A DNA stretch of 64,000 nt. Source: Rhodobacteraceae bacterium IMCC1909 (GTDB taxonomy: Bacteria; Pseudomonadota; Alphaproteobacteria; Rhodobacterales; Rhodobacteraceae). Below, one piece after another: positions 10,071 to 19,927 of the stretch; positions within the stretch are counted from its first letter, which is position 1; each line of letters opens with the position of its first letter. The translations under genes and the position numbers were made by a program. The notes under the pieces were generated by a model, which did no database searches, was not told the DNA's origin, and saw only the letters and a program-made list of their open reading frames with translations. The DNA is taken from contig JAPDHM010000002.1 in NCBI GenBank assembly GCA_030704425.1, forward strand, positions 1,178,001 through 1,242,000. The letters run 5' to 3'.

Positions 10071-11354
10071 ATGACACGCGCTGAGCCCTTTGCCGCTTTT
10101 GAATTTCTGATTGCTTGGCGCTATCTTAGGGCCAAACGCGCCGAGGGTGGCGTCAGCGCGATGACCTGGATCAGCTTGATTGGCATCGCCCTTGCTGTGG
10201 CCGCTTTGATTATTGTGCTGGCTGTGCGCAGCGGCTTTCGCACGGAATTTGTTGATGCAATTTTGGGCGCCAATGCCCATGTGACGGTCTATGAACAGCG
10301 TTTCGACGGCCCCAGTGGTAGTTTCGACTATCGGATCGAAGCCTTCGAGGCCTTGACAGCCCAAGTGCAGGCGGTGCCAGGGGTCACGCGTGCAGCTCCG
10401 CTGATACGCGGGCAGGTCATGGCCACAGCAAACGATCAAAATCACGGGGTGATGGTTTTTGGCATCACGCTTGAGAATTTAAAAACCATCCCCAACGTGG
10501 TGAACTCCGAGCGGAGCCAAGGAGATATTGATGATTTTTCCCAAGGGGTGGCGATTGGTTCTGGCGTGGCCAAGGCACTGCGCTTGGCGATTGGGGATCG
10601 GATCAAACTGATCTCATCAAATGGCGTGCGGACGGCCTTTGGCACAAGCCCACGGGTCAAGTCTTATACGGTCGCGTACATCTTCACCGCGGGGCATTAT
10701 AACATTGATCATACCCGCCTTTATTTGCCCTTCGAGGAAGCGCAGAGTTTTTTCAACAAAGAAGGCTTTGCCGATCAGATTGAGGTTTTTGTCGACACGC
10801 CAGAGCAAGCGGACGTCATGGCGCGCAAGCTGCGTGAAGCGGCGGGCGAGTCGGCTGTGGTGGAAACTTGGCGTGATTACGCGGGCGGATTTCTGCGGGC
10901 CTTGGCGGTTGAAGACAATGTGATGTTGGTCATCATGATTGTCCTGATCTTGCTGTCCACTATGAATATCATCTCGGGCCTCATCATGTTGGTGAAAAAC
11001 AAGGGCCGCGATATCGGCATTCTGCGAACCATTGGCCTCAGCGAAGGCACGGTGTTGCGGGTGTTCTTCCTGTGCGGCGCGGGGATTGGCTTGGTCGGTA
11101 CGCTTCTGGGCGTGATTGTTGGCGTGGTTTTTGTGGTAAACATTGATGCGATTTTTAGTCTGGTGAATTACCTATCTGGTGGGCAAGTCTGGGATCCCTC
11201 GATCCGGGGTATCTACCATCTGCCCTCGGAGCTGCGCGGTGTGGATGTGCTCAAAGCCGTGGGGATTTCACTGTTTTTGTCCTTTTTTATCACCATTTTC
11301 CCCGCAAGACGGGCGGCCAGGATGAATCCGGTGGAGGCATTGCGCAATGAATGA
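10071..11354 (+). CDS. lolC: Lipoprotein-releasing ABC transporter permease LolC/E
   Basis: A 427-residue membrane protein of the MacB/LolCE fold. A first transmembrane helix (ISLIGIALAVAALIIVLAV) is followed by a large periplasmic domain, and three helices are grouped at the C-terminus (about residues 270-420). With LolD it extracts lipoproteins from the inner membrane and passes them to LolA. Only one permease gene is present beside lolD, as is common in Rhodobacterales where a single LolC/E protein forms the dimer. The ATG at 10071 is preferred because MTRAEPFAAFEFLIAWRYL matches the family start and GAGG precedes it; the ATG at 10032 has its purine site almost touching it. It overlaps lolD by eight bases. 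Confidence 0.93.
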   Translation: MTRAEPFAAFEFLIAWRYLRAKRAEGGVSAMTWISLIGIALAVAALIIVLAVRSGFRTEFVDAILGANAHVTVYEQRFDGPSGSFDYRIEAFEALTAQVQAVPGVTRAAPLIRGQVMATANDQNHGVMVFGITLENLKTIPNVVNSERSQGDIDDFSQGVAIGSGVAKALRLAIGDRIKLISSNGVRTAFGTSPRVKSYTVAYIFTAGHYNIDHTRLYLPFEEAQSFFNKEGFADQIEVFVDTPEQADVMARKLREAAGESAVVETWRDYAGGFLRALAVEDNVMLVIMIVLILLSTMNIISGLIMLVKNKGRDIGILRTIGLSEGTVLRVFFLCGAGIGLVGTLLGVIVGVVFVVNIDAIFSLVNYLSGGQVWDPSIRGIYHLPSELRGVDVLKAVGISLFLSFFITIFPARRAARMNPVEALRNE

Positions 11355-12024
11355 GCCGGTGTTGTCGCTGACGGGGATCTGTAAATCCTACAATCCGGGC
11401 CAGGCCAATGAGGTGAAGGTGCTGCAAAGCTGTGATTTGACGCTGATGCCGGGGCAGGTGACCTCGCTGGTGGCGCCATCTGGTTCGGGAAAGTCCACAT
11501 TGCTGCATATTGCCGGCTTTCTGGATACCGCCGACAGTGGTCAGTTGCAGATTGCTGGGCGCGACATGTCACGCGCCGATGATCGGCTGCGCACGGATTT
11601 GCGACGGATGGAAATTGGTTTTGTCTATCAATTTCATCATCTGCTCCCAGAATTCACGGCGGCTGAAAATATCATGCTGCCGCAGCAGGCGGCGGGCAAA
11701 GCGGTCGGTTCTGCCCGCAAACGGGCGCTGGAGCTTTTGGACCAAACGGGTTTGGCAGAGCGTGCCGATCACAGACCGAGTGAATTGTCGGGCGGGGAGC
11801 AACAAAGGGTCGCCTTTTGCCGTGCGCTGGCCAATGAACCAAAACTTCTGCTGGCCGATGAGCCGACTGGGAACCTCGACCCTGAAACCTCTGATCACGT
11901 GTTTGATGTCTTGATGGGCCTCGTGCGCAGCACCGGCATGGCGGCGTTGATTGCCACGCATAATATGGAGTTGGCTGCCCGGATGGACCGGCAAGTGCGG
12001 TTGAGCAAGGGACAGATTGTCTGA
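11347..12024 (+). CDS. lolD: Lipoprotein-releasing ABC transporter ATPase LolD
   Basis: A 225-residue ABC ATPase that powers LolC/E. Walker A is APSGSGKST (about residue 42). The Q-loop lies in [14 protein letters not shown], a LolD/MacB-specific sequence. The ABC signature is [11 protein letters not shown], and Walker B is [12 protein letters not shown]. The start codon lies inside the end of lolC (eight-base overlap), which points to translational coupling. All catalytic motifs are intact. Confidence 0.96.
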   Translation: MNEPVLSLTGICKSYNPGQANEVKVLQSCDLTLMPGQVTSLVAPSGSGKSTLLHIAGFLDTADSGQLQIAGRDMSRADDRLRTDLRRMEIGFVYQFHHLLPEFTAAENIMLPQQAAGKAVGSARKRALELLDQTGLAERADHRPSELSGGEQQRVAFCRALANEPKLLLADEPTGNLDPETSDHVFDVLMGLVRSTGMAALIATHNMELAARMDRQVRLSKGQIV

Positions 12025-12104
12025 ATATTGTGTTGCTTAACCCGGAAAAGCCTGATTTTTTCTCCAAAACGATGACCTTTAGACCTGTTTGAATTGGAAA
12101 TGCT

Positions 12105-13094
12105 ATGCCGCGCTGCTCTGTCTTGGAAATTGAAACTGCCAGTAAATTGGCGCTTGAGGCTTTTGGCGCAAAAGACTGGATAGCCACCTCTGTGGCGCGG
12201 GCCGTTGCCGATGCGGAGGCGCATGGCAATTTGATTTGCGGGCTCTATTACCTCGAGAGCTATTGCCGCCAATTGGCCACAGGCCGGGTGAGCGGTTCGG
12301 TGGATCCAAAGGTGACGGCCTCCCGGCCGGGCTCGATCCTATCGGACGCGGGCTATGGCTTTGCGCAGCCGGCTTTCGAGGCTGCTTTGCCCATGGCGGT
12401 GGCCGCTGCGCGGGAGAATGGCACGGCCTCGCTCGCTGTGGCTCATGCGCACACCTGCACATCTTTGGGATATTTCACCGCACAATTGGCCGCTGAGGGT
12501 TTGATGGCGATTGGTTTTACCAACGCCAGCCCAGTTGTGGCGCCTCCGGGGGGCAACCAAAAGGTGATTGGCACCAATCCCATTGCCATGTCGGTTCCAG
12601 ATGGTGCCGGTGGGCTCGCGGTGCATTTTGACTTTTCCACCTCTGCCGTGGCGCTGGGCAAGATCACCATGGCAAAGGCCGCCGGGGAGGAGATTCCTTT
12701 AGGCTGGGCTGTGGATGCGCAGGGTGTGCCAACGACGAATCCAGAGGCAGCACTGGGCGGAGCTTTGGTCTCAGCCGGCGGCTATAAAGGCTGGGGTTTT
12801 GGCATATTGGCCGAGCTCCTCGCCGCTGGGATGACTGGTTCTGTCAATTCCTTGGATGTGGGTGGCTTGAAATTGCCGGACGGCCCGCCGCATGGATTGG
12901 GGCAGTTTTACCTTTTTTTGGACCCGAGTACCCATCATCATGGGTTTGCTGATCGTTTGGCGCGGCTTGCAGATGCGGTGGCTTTGCAGGAGGGCGCACG
13001 GCTTCCTGGCAGTGCCCGCAGCCCTATGGCGGAAGTTGATGTGCCTGATGCGCTCTGGGATCTGGTTGCAGAGCTGGCAAAGGGTCCGCAGTAG
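12105..13094 (+). CDS. Ldh-family (malate/L-sulfolactate/lactate-type) NAD(P)-dependent oxidoreductase
   Basis: A 329-residue protein of the Ldh_2 family, which is unrelated to classical lactate and malate dehydrogenases. Members reduce or oxidise 2-hydroxy acids, ureidoglycolate, diketogulonate or cyclic imines (delta-1-piperideine/pyrroline carboxylate). Family features are the N-terminal AHGNLICGLYYLESY segment, the His region VAHAHTCTSLGYFTAQ, GTNPIAMSVP, and the glycine-rich GGYKGWGFGILAELLAAGM. The exact substrate cannot be read from the sequence. It stands 80 bases after lolD and converges with a small DMT-type gene nine bases away. Confidence 0.85.
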   Translation: MPRCSVLEIETASKLALEAFGAKDWIATSVARAVADAEAHGNLICGLYYLESYCRQLATGRVSGSVDPKVTASRPGSILSDAGYGFAQPAFEAALPMAVAAARENGTASLAVAHAHTCTSLGYFTAQLAAEGLMAIGFTNASPVVAPPGGNQKVIGTNPIAMSVPDGAGGLAVHFDFSTSAVALGKITMAKAAGEEIPLGWAVDAQGVPTTNPEAALGGALVSAGGYKGWGFGILAELLAAGMTGSVNSLDVGGLKLPDGPPHGLGQFYLFLDPSTHHHGFADRLARLADAVALQEGARLPGSARSPMAEVDVPDALWDLVAELAKGPQ

Positions 13095-13103
13095 ACCGGT
13101 CGC

Positions 13104-13538
13104 TTAGGCTTTTTGCGTCAGCAAGACTCCGGCGGCCATGAGAAGTAATCCGCTGAGACGGGTCCAGGTCAGAGGGATTTGCTGAGCGCCAAATAATCCG
13201 AAATGATCGATCACGGCCGCGGAAATCAATTGGCCAATGAGCACAAAGAAAATGGCATTTCCAACGCCAAACTTGGGCGCAATCGCGGTTATGGACAGCA
13301 CATAAAACGCCAGCAAGGCTCCGGCAAAGAACAGATGTTTTGGTGCAGTTGCGAGTTTGACGAGAGCGCTGGGACCTTGGGTCATGGCCACCAGACTGGC
13401 GGTGAGCAAGCCCACAGCGATCAACACCACCCCGGCGAGCATGGGCGCGCCAAGAGATCGGCCGAGGGCTGCATTCATCGCGGCCAAGACCGGTATCCCA
13501 ATCCCCGCCGCAAGCATTGTAATCGCATAGAGTGGCAT
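13104..13538 (-). CDS. Small multidrug/DMT-superfamily membrane protein (YdcZ/DUF606 type)
   Basis: A 144-residue integral membrane protein with about five hydrophobic helices and almost no loops, beginning MPLYAITMLAAGIGIPVLAAMNA. Length, the early GIPVLAAMNAALG motif and the final TRLSGLLLMAAGVLLTQ resemble the YdcZ/DUF606 half-size members of the drug/metabolite transporter superfamily. These probably work as dimers of unknown substrate. It lies 24 bases downstream of the parE start-to-stop frame's neighbour on the minus strand and could be read through from parE's opposite end only as a converging unit with the Ldh-family gene. Confidence 0.75.
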   Translation of the reverse strand: MPLYAITMLAAGIGIPVLAAMNAALGRSLGAPMLAGVVLIAVGLLTASLVAMTQGPSALVKLATAPKHLFFAGALLAFYVLSITAIAPKFGVGNAIFFVLIGQLISAAVIDHFGLFGAQQIPLTWTRLSGLLLMAAGVLLTQKA

Positions 13539-13562
13539 AGATTGCGGTCCTCTTTCTGGGGT

Positions 13563-15521
13563 CTATAGATCGAGCTCTTCAACGAATTTGGCGTTGGCTT
13601 GGATATACTCAAACCGTTTTTCCGGCTTTTTGCCCATCAACCGTTCAATGAGATCTCCGGTCTCGCCCGGCGTGTCCTCATCAACGGTGACGCGAATCAA
13701 TTTGCGTGTCGATGGGTCCATTGTGGTCTCTTTGAGATCCTTGGCATCCATTTCGCCCAGACCTTTGAAACGGCTGACGTCAATTTTGCCCTTGCCGCCC
13801 AATCCTTTGGCAAGCCAGAGATCTTTCTCTGCCTCATCCAGGCAATACACCCGTTTGGCCCCCTGCGTTAGGCGAAACAGCGGAGGGCAGGCCAGATAAA
13901 GATGACCGGCATCAATCAAAGGCCGCATTTGTGAGAAAAAGAACGTCATGAGAAGGCTGGCGATATGGGCTCCATCGACATCGGCATCGGTCATGATGAT
14001 GACTTTTTCATAGCGCAGATCATCAATATTGAATTTTGTGCCAATCCCGACGCCCAGCGCCTCGCAGAGGTCGCTGATCTCAGCATTCGAGCCGAGTTTA
14101 TTTGACGCGGCGCCCAAGACGTTGAGGATTTTCCCCTTGAGGGGCAAAAGCGCTTGGTTGACGCGATTGCGCGCGCCTTTGCCTGAGCCGCCAGCGCTGT
14201 CGCCTTCAACGATAAATAATTCCGTGCCCTCGCGGGTTTTAGAGGTGCAATCGGTGAGTTTTCCCGGCAGGCGCAGTTTCTTAGTGGCAGATTTGCGCTG
14301 CGTTTCTTTTTCCTGCCGGCGGCGCAGTCGCTCCTCAGCGCGCAGGACCAAGAAATCGAGGATTGCGCCGGCGGACTTCGTATCGGCCGCAAGCCAATTG
14401 TCGAACCGGTCACGGACGGAGTTTTCGACCAATCGTTGAGCTTCGACAGTGGCCAAACGGTCTTTGGTTTGGCCGACGAATTCCGGCTCGCTGATGAAAC
14501 AAGAGACCAGCGCGCAACCGCCTGTTGTGAGGTCATCACGGGTGATATTGCTGGCTTTGCGGTTATTGACCAACTCGCCATAGGCTTTGATGCCTTTTAA
14601 GATTGCGGCCCAGAACCCGCTTTCATGGGTGCCACCTTCCGGTGTCGGTACGGTGTTACAATAGGATTGGATGAAGCCATCACGCGATGGTGTCCAATTG
14701 ACCGCCCATTCGACCTTGCCGGGCACATTGAAGCGCTCTTGAAAATCCACGGTGCCGGCGAAAGGGGCCTCGGCATAGGTGCTTGCTTTGCCCAGGGTCT
14801 CCACGAGATAGTCCGACAGGCCACCGGGAAAATGGAACGTCGCTTCACGCGGTGTTTCGCCATCATCAATCTCGGTTTTCCACCGAATTTCGACGCCGGA
14901 AAATAGATAGGCCTTGGATCGAATAGAGGCAAAGAGGCGTGCAGGTTTGAATCGATGTTTGCTGAAGATCTGTTCATCTGCATGAAAGGTGACCGAGGTG
15001 CCGCGGCGATTGGGGGCGGCGCCGATCTTGGCAATGGGACCCAGCGGGATGCCGCGGGCGAAGCGCTGCTCGTAAAGTTCCCGATTGCGGGCGACTTCGA
15101 CAACCATGGAATCGGAGAGCGCATTGACCACTGAGGCACCAACCCCATGCAGGCCTCCTGAGGTTTGATAGGCTTTGCCAGAAAATTTGCCACCGGCGTG
15201 CAAGGTGCACAGGATAACCTCAAGGGCGGATTTATCGGGAAATTTCGGATGGGGATCAACAGGAATACCGCGGCCATTGTCGCGGATGGTTACGGAATGA
15301 TCTGCGTGCAGCTCAACTTCGATGCGATTGGCATGGCCTGCAACCGCCTCATCCATTGAGTTGTCCAAAACCTCAGCCACCAGATGGTGCAAGGCCCGCT
15401 CATCGGTGCCGCCGATATACATGCCGGGTCGTTTGCGCACCGGCTCGAGACCTTCCAACACCTCAATGGAGGAGGCGTCATAATCCGTATTTGCGGCCGA
15501 AGATAATAGGTCACTTGCCAT
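13563..15521 (-). CDS. parE: DNA topoisomerase IV subunit B
   Basis: A 652-residue type IIA topoisomerase ATPase subunit; with ParC it decatenates daughter chromosomes. The GHKL ATPase has EVLDNSMDEAVAG, DNGRGIPVDPHP and TSGGLHGVGASVVNALS. The transducer domain follows, and the TOPRIM domain has LFIVEGDSAGGSGKGA and IMTDADVDGAHIASLLMT. The end lacks the GyrB-specific insert, and the N-terminal phrase SSIEVLEGLEPVRKRPGMYI fits ParE of Rhodobacterales. I use the ATG at 15521 (MASDLLSS); the longer frame to 15623 adds 34 unconserved residues. The MATE gene is divergent, 137 bases away. Confidence 0.95.
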   Translation of the reverse strand: MASDLLSSAANTDYDASSIEVLEGLEPVRKRPGMYIGGTDERALHHLVAEVLDNSMDEAVAGHANRIEVELHADHSVTIRDNGRGIPVDPHPKFPDKSALEVILCTLHAGGKFSGKAYQTSGGLHGVGASVVNALSDSMVVEVARNRELYEQRFARGIPLGPIAKIGAAPNRRGTSVTFHADEQIFSKHRFKPARLFASIRSKAYLFSGVEIRWKTEIDDGETPREATFHFPGGLSDYLVETLGKASTYAEAPFAGTVDFQERFNVPGKVEWAVNWTPSRDGFIQSYCNTVPTPEGGTHESGFWAAILKGIKAYGELVNNRKASNITRDDLTTGGCALVSCFISEPEFVGQTKDRLATVEAQRLVENSVRDRFDNWLAADTKSAGAILDFLVLRAEERLRRRQEKETQRKSATKKLRLPGKLTDCTSKTREGTELFIVEGDSAGGSGKGARNRVNQALLPLKGKILNVLGAASNKLGSNAEISDLCEALGVGIGTKFNIDDLRYEKVIIMTDADVDGAHIASLLMTFFFSQMRPLIDAGHLYLACPPLFRLTQGAKRVYCLDEAEKDLWLAKGLGGKGKIDVSRFKGLGEMDAKDLKETTMDPSTRKLIRVTVDEDTPGETGDLIERLMGKKPEKRFEYIQANAKFVEELDL

Positions 15522-15658
15522 TGGGCTGCTCTTTCTTTGATTGGCGGTATTCATGGCAGAAGTTGCCGGGCAAGAAAAGACCTGGCGCGTGGCGCGGTCC
15601 ATATTCCTTGCCGATTTCACCACTGGTCAGACTGCTGGCTTCTGCTTAAGAGAAAGAT

Positions 15659-17008
15659 ATGAAAAAAACCTCTGCGATCACATTGGAAGTGCGATCTTTG
15701 TTGATCTTGGGACTGCCTTTGGTTGGCAGCCAAGTGGCGCAATTTGCTGTGCATACAACCGATACGTTGATGCTGGGATGGTATTCCGTTCTGGCGCTGG
15801 CGCAGGTGACTTTGGGTGCCCAAGTATGCTTCATTGCCTTCATAGCAACCTCTGGTTTTGCTTTCGCAATTTTGCCGATGGTGGCCAAATCTATGGCGGA
15901 GGAGGATTCGCAATCGGCCAGGCGGGCCACACGCATGGGGCTTTGGGTGTCGACTTTGGCGGCGGCTCTATTATTTTTGCCCATGTGGCATGCCCGCCCT
16001 CTGCTTGAGGCGATGGGTCAGGATCCCACAGTGGCACAGGGCGCGCAGGACTATCTCCGCATCGCTGGTTTTGGCCTATGGCCCGCATTGTGGGGATTGG
16101 TGCTGCGCAGCTATCTTTCGGCGCTGGAACATGCCAGGATCGTGCTTTGGGTGTCCCTCTGTGTTTTGGTGGCCAATGCGCTGATCAACTATGCCTTGAT
16201 ATTTGGCAATTGGGGGCTGCCGGAATTGGGGCTGCAGGGCGCAGCGATTGCGTCGGTCATGGCGCAAACGTTGGCTCTGCTCGGATTTGTGATATACATC
16301 CAGCGCAATTTCCCCGAACAACAGATGTTCGCCCGCTTCTGGCGATTTGATGGCAGCGCCGCCCGGGCCGTCACCCGGCTTGCGGTGCCGATCTCCGCCA
16401 CGGCCCTGGCCGAAAGCGGATTGTTTGCCGCGTCCGCCTTTATGATGGGTTGGCTCGGACATTTGGAGCTGGCGGCCCATGGTATTGTATTGCAGCTGGT
16501 GGCGTTGAGTTTCATGGTGCATATGGGATTGTCACAAGCCGGCACGGTGCGCGCCGGCAAAGCCTTTGCTCGGCAGGACTGGACCGCGGTCCGGCGCACA
16601 GCCTGGGTGACAATGGGCTTGTCGAGCGTTGCGGCCATTGTGGCCATATTCTTTTTCCTGACGAGCCCGCAGCTCTTGATCCGTGCGTTTTTGGACCCGC
16701 AGGATCCTTTGACCGCTGACATTCTACGCATCGGCACGCTCTTGTTGATGCTCGCGGCATTGTTTCAATTTGTCGATGCCGCACAGGTTGTGGCCCTGAG
16801 CCTGCTGCGCGGGTTGCAAGACACCAAAGTGCCAATGTGGATCGCCGCGATATCCTATTGGTTGATCGGTCTGCCGATCAGCTATGTTTTGGGCTTTTGG
16901 TTCGGCTTCCAAGAGGCCGGCATATGGATGGGTCTGGTCGTTGGGCTCGGACTGGCCGCGGTCTTACTTTGGCTGCGGTTTCACCGTCTGGCTGGGCGTA
17001 GTCCTTAG
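15659..17008 (+). CDS. MATE family efflux transporter
   Basis: A 449-residue inner-membrane exporter with about twelve hydrophobic helices in two similar halves, typical of MATE proteins of the NorM type, which expel cationic drugs using Na+ or H+. Characteristic features are the opening LILGLPLVGSQVAQFAVHTTDTLMLG, with Asp in helix 1, and the second-half counterpart VPISATALAESGLFAASAFMMGWLG. GLQDTKVPMWIAAISYWLIGLP is a well-conserved C-terminal stretch. It is divergent from parE. Its last bases overlap a small minus-strand gene by four bases. Confidence 0.93.
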   Translation: MKKTSAITLEVRSLLILGLPLVGSQVAQFAVHTTDTLMLGWYSVLALAQVTLGAQVCFIAFIATSGFAFAILPMVAKSMAEEDSQSARRATRMGLWVSTLAAALLFLPMWHARPLLEAMGQDPTVAQGAQDYLRIAGFGLWPALWGLVLRSYLSALEHARIVLWVSLCVLVANALINYALIFGNWGLPELGLQGAAIASVMAQTLALLGFVIYIQRNFPEQQMFARFWRFDGSAARAVTRLAVPISATALAESGLFAASAFMMGWLGHLELAAHGIVLQLVALSFMVHMGLSQAGTVRAGKAFARQDWTAVRRTAWVTMGLSSVAAIVAIFFFLTSPQLLIRAFLDPQDPLTADILRIGTLLLMLAALFQFVDAAQVVALSLLRGLQDTKVPMWIAAISYWLIGLPISYVLGFWFGFQEAGIWMGLVVGLGLAAVLLWLRFHRLAGRSP

Positions 17009-17313
17009 GGCTTGGTCATGGCCCACTCGATTGTTTTGCGGCTCAGGATTTTTCGCAGATCATGCATGGACAATAAAAGCTGATCTGTGACTCGTTCTAA
17101 ATCTGCATCGCTGGCTTTTGATTGCGCCCATTGCGCGGTCAGATTGAGGTGATCAATAGTCTGTAAAATGTCATCGATTTCACACTCTTCTAGCACGGTT
17201 TTGCGCTCTCGCATCCAGTCTGTGATCAACTTGGTTTCTTCATCGGTCAGGACAGTATCGCCCAGCGGTTTCACGGTCTCGTTGCGTATGTTAATTGCCG
17301 CGATTTGGTGCAT
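17005..17313 (-). CDS. Small uncharacterised protein
   Basis: I do not recognise this 102-residue protein. It is predicted to be soluble and helical, rich in Asp, Glu, Leu and Thr, with no signal peptide or membrane helix. Codon choice resembles that of its neighbours and there are no stops, which supports a real gene. A central block TDEETKLITDWMRERKTVLEE looks like an amphipathic helix pair. The ATG at 17313 is preferred to the TTG at 17319. The stop codon overlaps the MATE gene end by four bases, tail to tail. Nothing in the context gives a function. Confidence 0.6.
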   Translation of the reverse strand: MHQIAAINIRNETVKPLGDTVLTDEETKLITDWMRERKTVLEECEIDDILQTIDHLNLTAQWAQSKASDADLERVTDQLLLSMHDLRKILSRKTIEWAMTKP

Positions 17314-17423
17314 TTCCAACCGATTTTAGCGATTATTTCCCGGAGTCTTGAACAGGACCGCACCGTTTTCGCGGGTTCGAAAAAAATACCTCGGTAGGGC
17401 AATGGTCATGGCAATAACTCAAA

Positions 17424-18650
<1,227 letters not shown>

Positions 18651-18714
18651 CTACAATTCTAGATAGATGTGCAGGGCGCTGCAAGGTGAAGTAATTGGAA
18701 AGAGAAAAACGATT

Positions 18715-19107
18715 ATGGAAAATGAATCTGATACAAACTTCGATTGGTACGGTCCCGATGCAGCCACGTTTGGGGATCGCGTTCTGGGCGCGCGCGAAAA
18801 GGCTGGCATGACCCAGGCGCAACTGTCGCGCCGTCTGGGAATTAAATTGGCCACTTTGCAGGCCTGGGAAGAGGATCGTTCCGAGCCGCAGGCCAATAAA
18901 TTGCAAATGTTGACTGGAATGCTCAACGTGTCTTTGCCTTGGCTTCTGAGCGGTGAGGGGATCGGGCCTGAAGAGCCGAACACGGCGCTGCTGTCCGACG
19001 ATATTCAAACAATTTTAATCGAAATGCGCGCAATAAAAACGGATATGAACCGTACCGCCGATCGGCTGAGTAAATTGGAAAAAAAATTAAGGTTGGCCAT
19101 GAAATGA
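18715..19107 (+). CDS. XRE-type helix-turn-helix regulator
   Basis: A 130-residue protein with a Cro/CI-type HTH at about residues 20-75 (FGDRVLGAREKAGMTQAQLS, then LGIKLATLQAWEEDRSEPQ). The C-terminal helix, about residues 95-130, is charged and may form a coiled coil (DDIQTILIEMRAIKTDMNR). It starts at the ATG at 18715, preceded by GGAAAGAG. It overlaps sdhE by four bases (ATGA), so the two proteins are made together. Its target is not known from the sequence. The intergenic region shared with aspC is a natural candidate for its operator. Confidence 0.88.
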   Translation: MENESDTNFDWYGPDAATFGDRVLGAREKAGMTQAQLSRRLGIKLATLQAWEEDRSEPQANKLQMLTGMLNVSLPWLLSGEGIGPEEPNTALLSDDIQTILIEMRAIKTDMNRTADRLSKLEKKLRLAMK

Positions 19108-19370
19108 TTGAGCTGCATGATCATAGGATCAAACGCCTGAAGATGCGTTCTATGCGCCGTGGAATCAAAGAAATGGACCTTATTTTAAGCCATTTTTCTG
19201 AAATCGCCTTGGAGCGGATGACTGAAGAAGAGCTGGTGAATTACGATTTGTTGCTGGCAGAAAATGACCACGATCTTTATTCTTGGGTAACCGGCAGTGC
19301 CGCAGCTCCCGCAGAATTTGCGCCCATGATCGGCCAAATCGTCGCTGGTTTGCAGGGTCCATCCTTTTAA
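19104..19370 (+). CDS. sdhE: Succinate dehydrogenase FAD assembly factor SdhE
   Basis: An 88-residue protein of the SdhE/Sdh5 family that helps attach FAD covalently to the flavoprotein subunit of succinate dehydrogenase. The diagnostic RGxxE motif is present as RRGIKEMDLIL (about residues 14-24), followed by the helical bundle ending NDHDLYSWVTG. Length is normal for bacterial members. It is coupled to the preceding HTH gene through a four-base overlap. No sdh genes are in this window. Confidence 0.93.
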   Translation: MIELHDHRIKRLKMRSMRRGIKEMDLILSHFSEIALERMTEEELVNYDLLLAENDHDLYSWVTGSAAAPAEFAPMIGQIVAGLQGPSF

Positions 19371-19441
19371 ACTCATCTCGTTTAGATAATATTCGCAAAT
19401 TTCCTCAATACTGCGGACCGAAGCAGTGTGAGAGGCAATCA

Positions 19442-19927
19442 ATGAGCGGCGATTCCAAAACTGGCAAGAGTTTTATGACCCATTACTTGGAGAGTTTGGC
19501 TTTGGTCGAGCGGCTCCATCGTTTGTTGTTGGATGTTATCAAAGATGAATTTGAGCGGGTTGGGGTGATTGAGATCAACCCCGTGCAGGCTTTGCTGGTA
19601 TTAAACATCGGCGACAATGAGGTCACCGCGGGCGAGCTGAAGAGCCGCGGATATTATCAGGGCTCAAATGTCAGTTACAATCTGAAAAAATTGGTGGGTA
19701 TGGGCTATATGCACCATGAACGGTGCCGGGCGGACCGGCGGTCTGTGCGCGTGAGGCTGACCGATAAGGGGCAACACATTCGTGGACTTGTGAATGACTT
19801 GTTTGAGGGCCATGCGGCTGCGCTGCAATCGGAGGGGGTTTTGCAAGGCACCGGGGCCGAGGATATCAATGCAGCGCTGCGGCGGATGGAGCAATATTGG
19901 GGCAAACAGATTCGATTTATTTATTGA
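19442..19927 (+). CDS. MarR-family winged-helix regulator (PetP/LdtR-like)
   Basis: A 161-residue winged-helix protein. The DNA-binding core runs through EINPVQALLVLNIGDNEVTA, the recognition-helix region SRGYYQGSNVSYNLKKLVG and the wing RADRRSVRVRLTDKG. The sequence is of the alphaproteobacterial group that includes PetP of Rhodobacter and LdtR. Those act on respiratory or cell-envelope genes, but the regulon here cannot be inferred. The ATG at 19442 has AGAGG six bases upstream; the frame is open further upstream but unconserved. Its last seven bases overlap the end of the DUF1194 gene on the other strand. Confidence 0.88.
   Translation: MSGDSKTGKSFMTHYLESLALVERLHRLLLDVIKDEFERVGVIEINPVQALLVLNIGDNEVTAGELKSRGYYQGSNVSYNLKKLVGMGYMHHERCRADRRSVRVRLTDKGQHIRGLVNDLFEGHAAALQSEGVLQGTGAEDINAALRRMEQYWGKQIRFIY

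Noticed and set aside
12025-12104. Possible small gene between lolD and the Ldh-family gene
   Set aside because: The stretch is AT-rich leader sequence with no convincing start and frame; it is better explained as a promoter region.
17370-17400. GGGTTCGA-containing stretch resembling a tRNA T-arm
   Set aside because: No acceptor stem, D-arm or anticodon arm can be formed around it.
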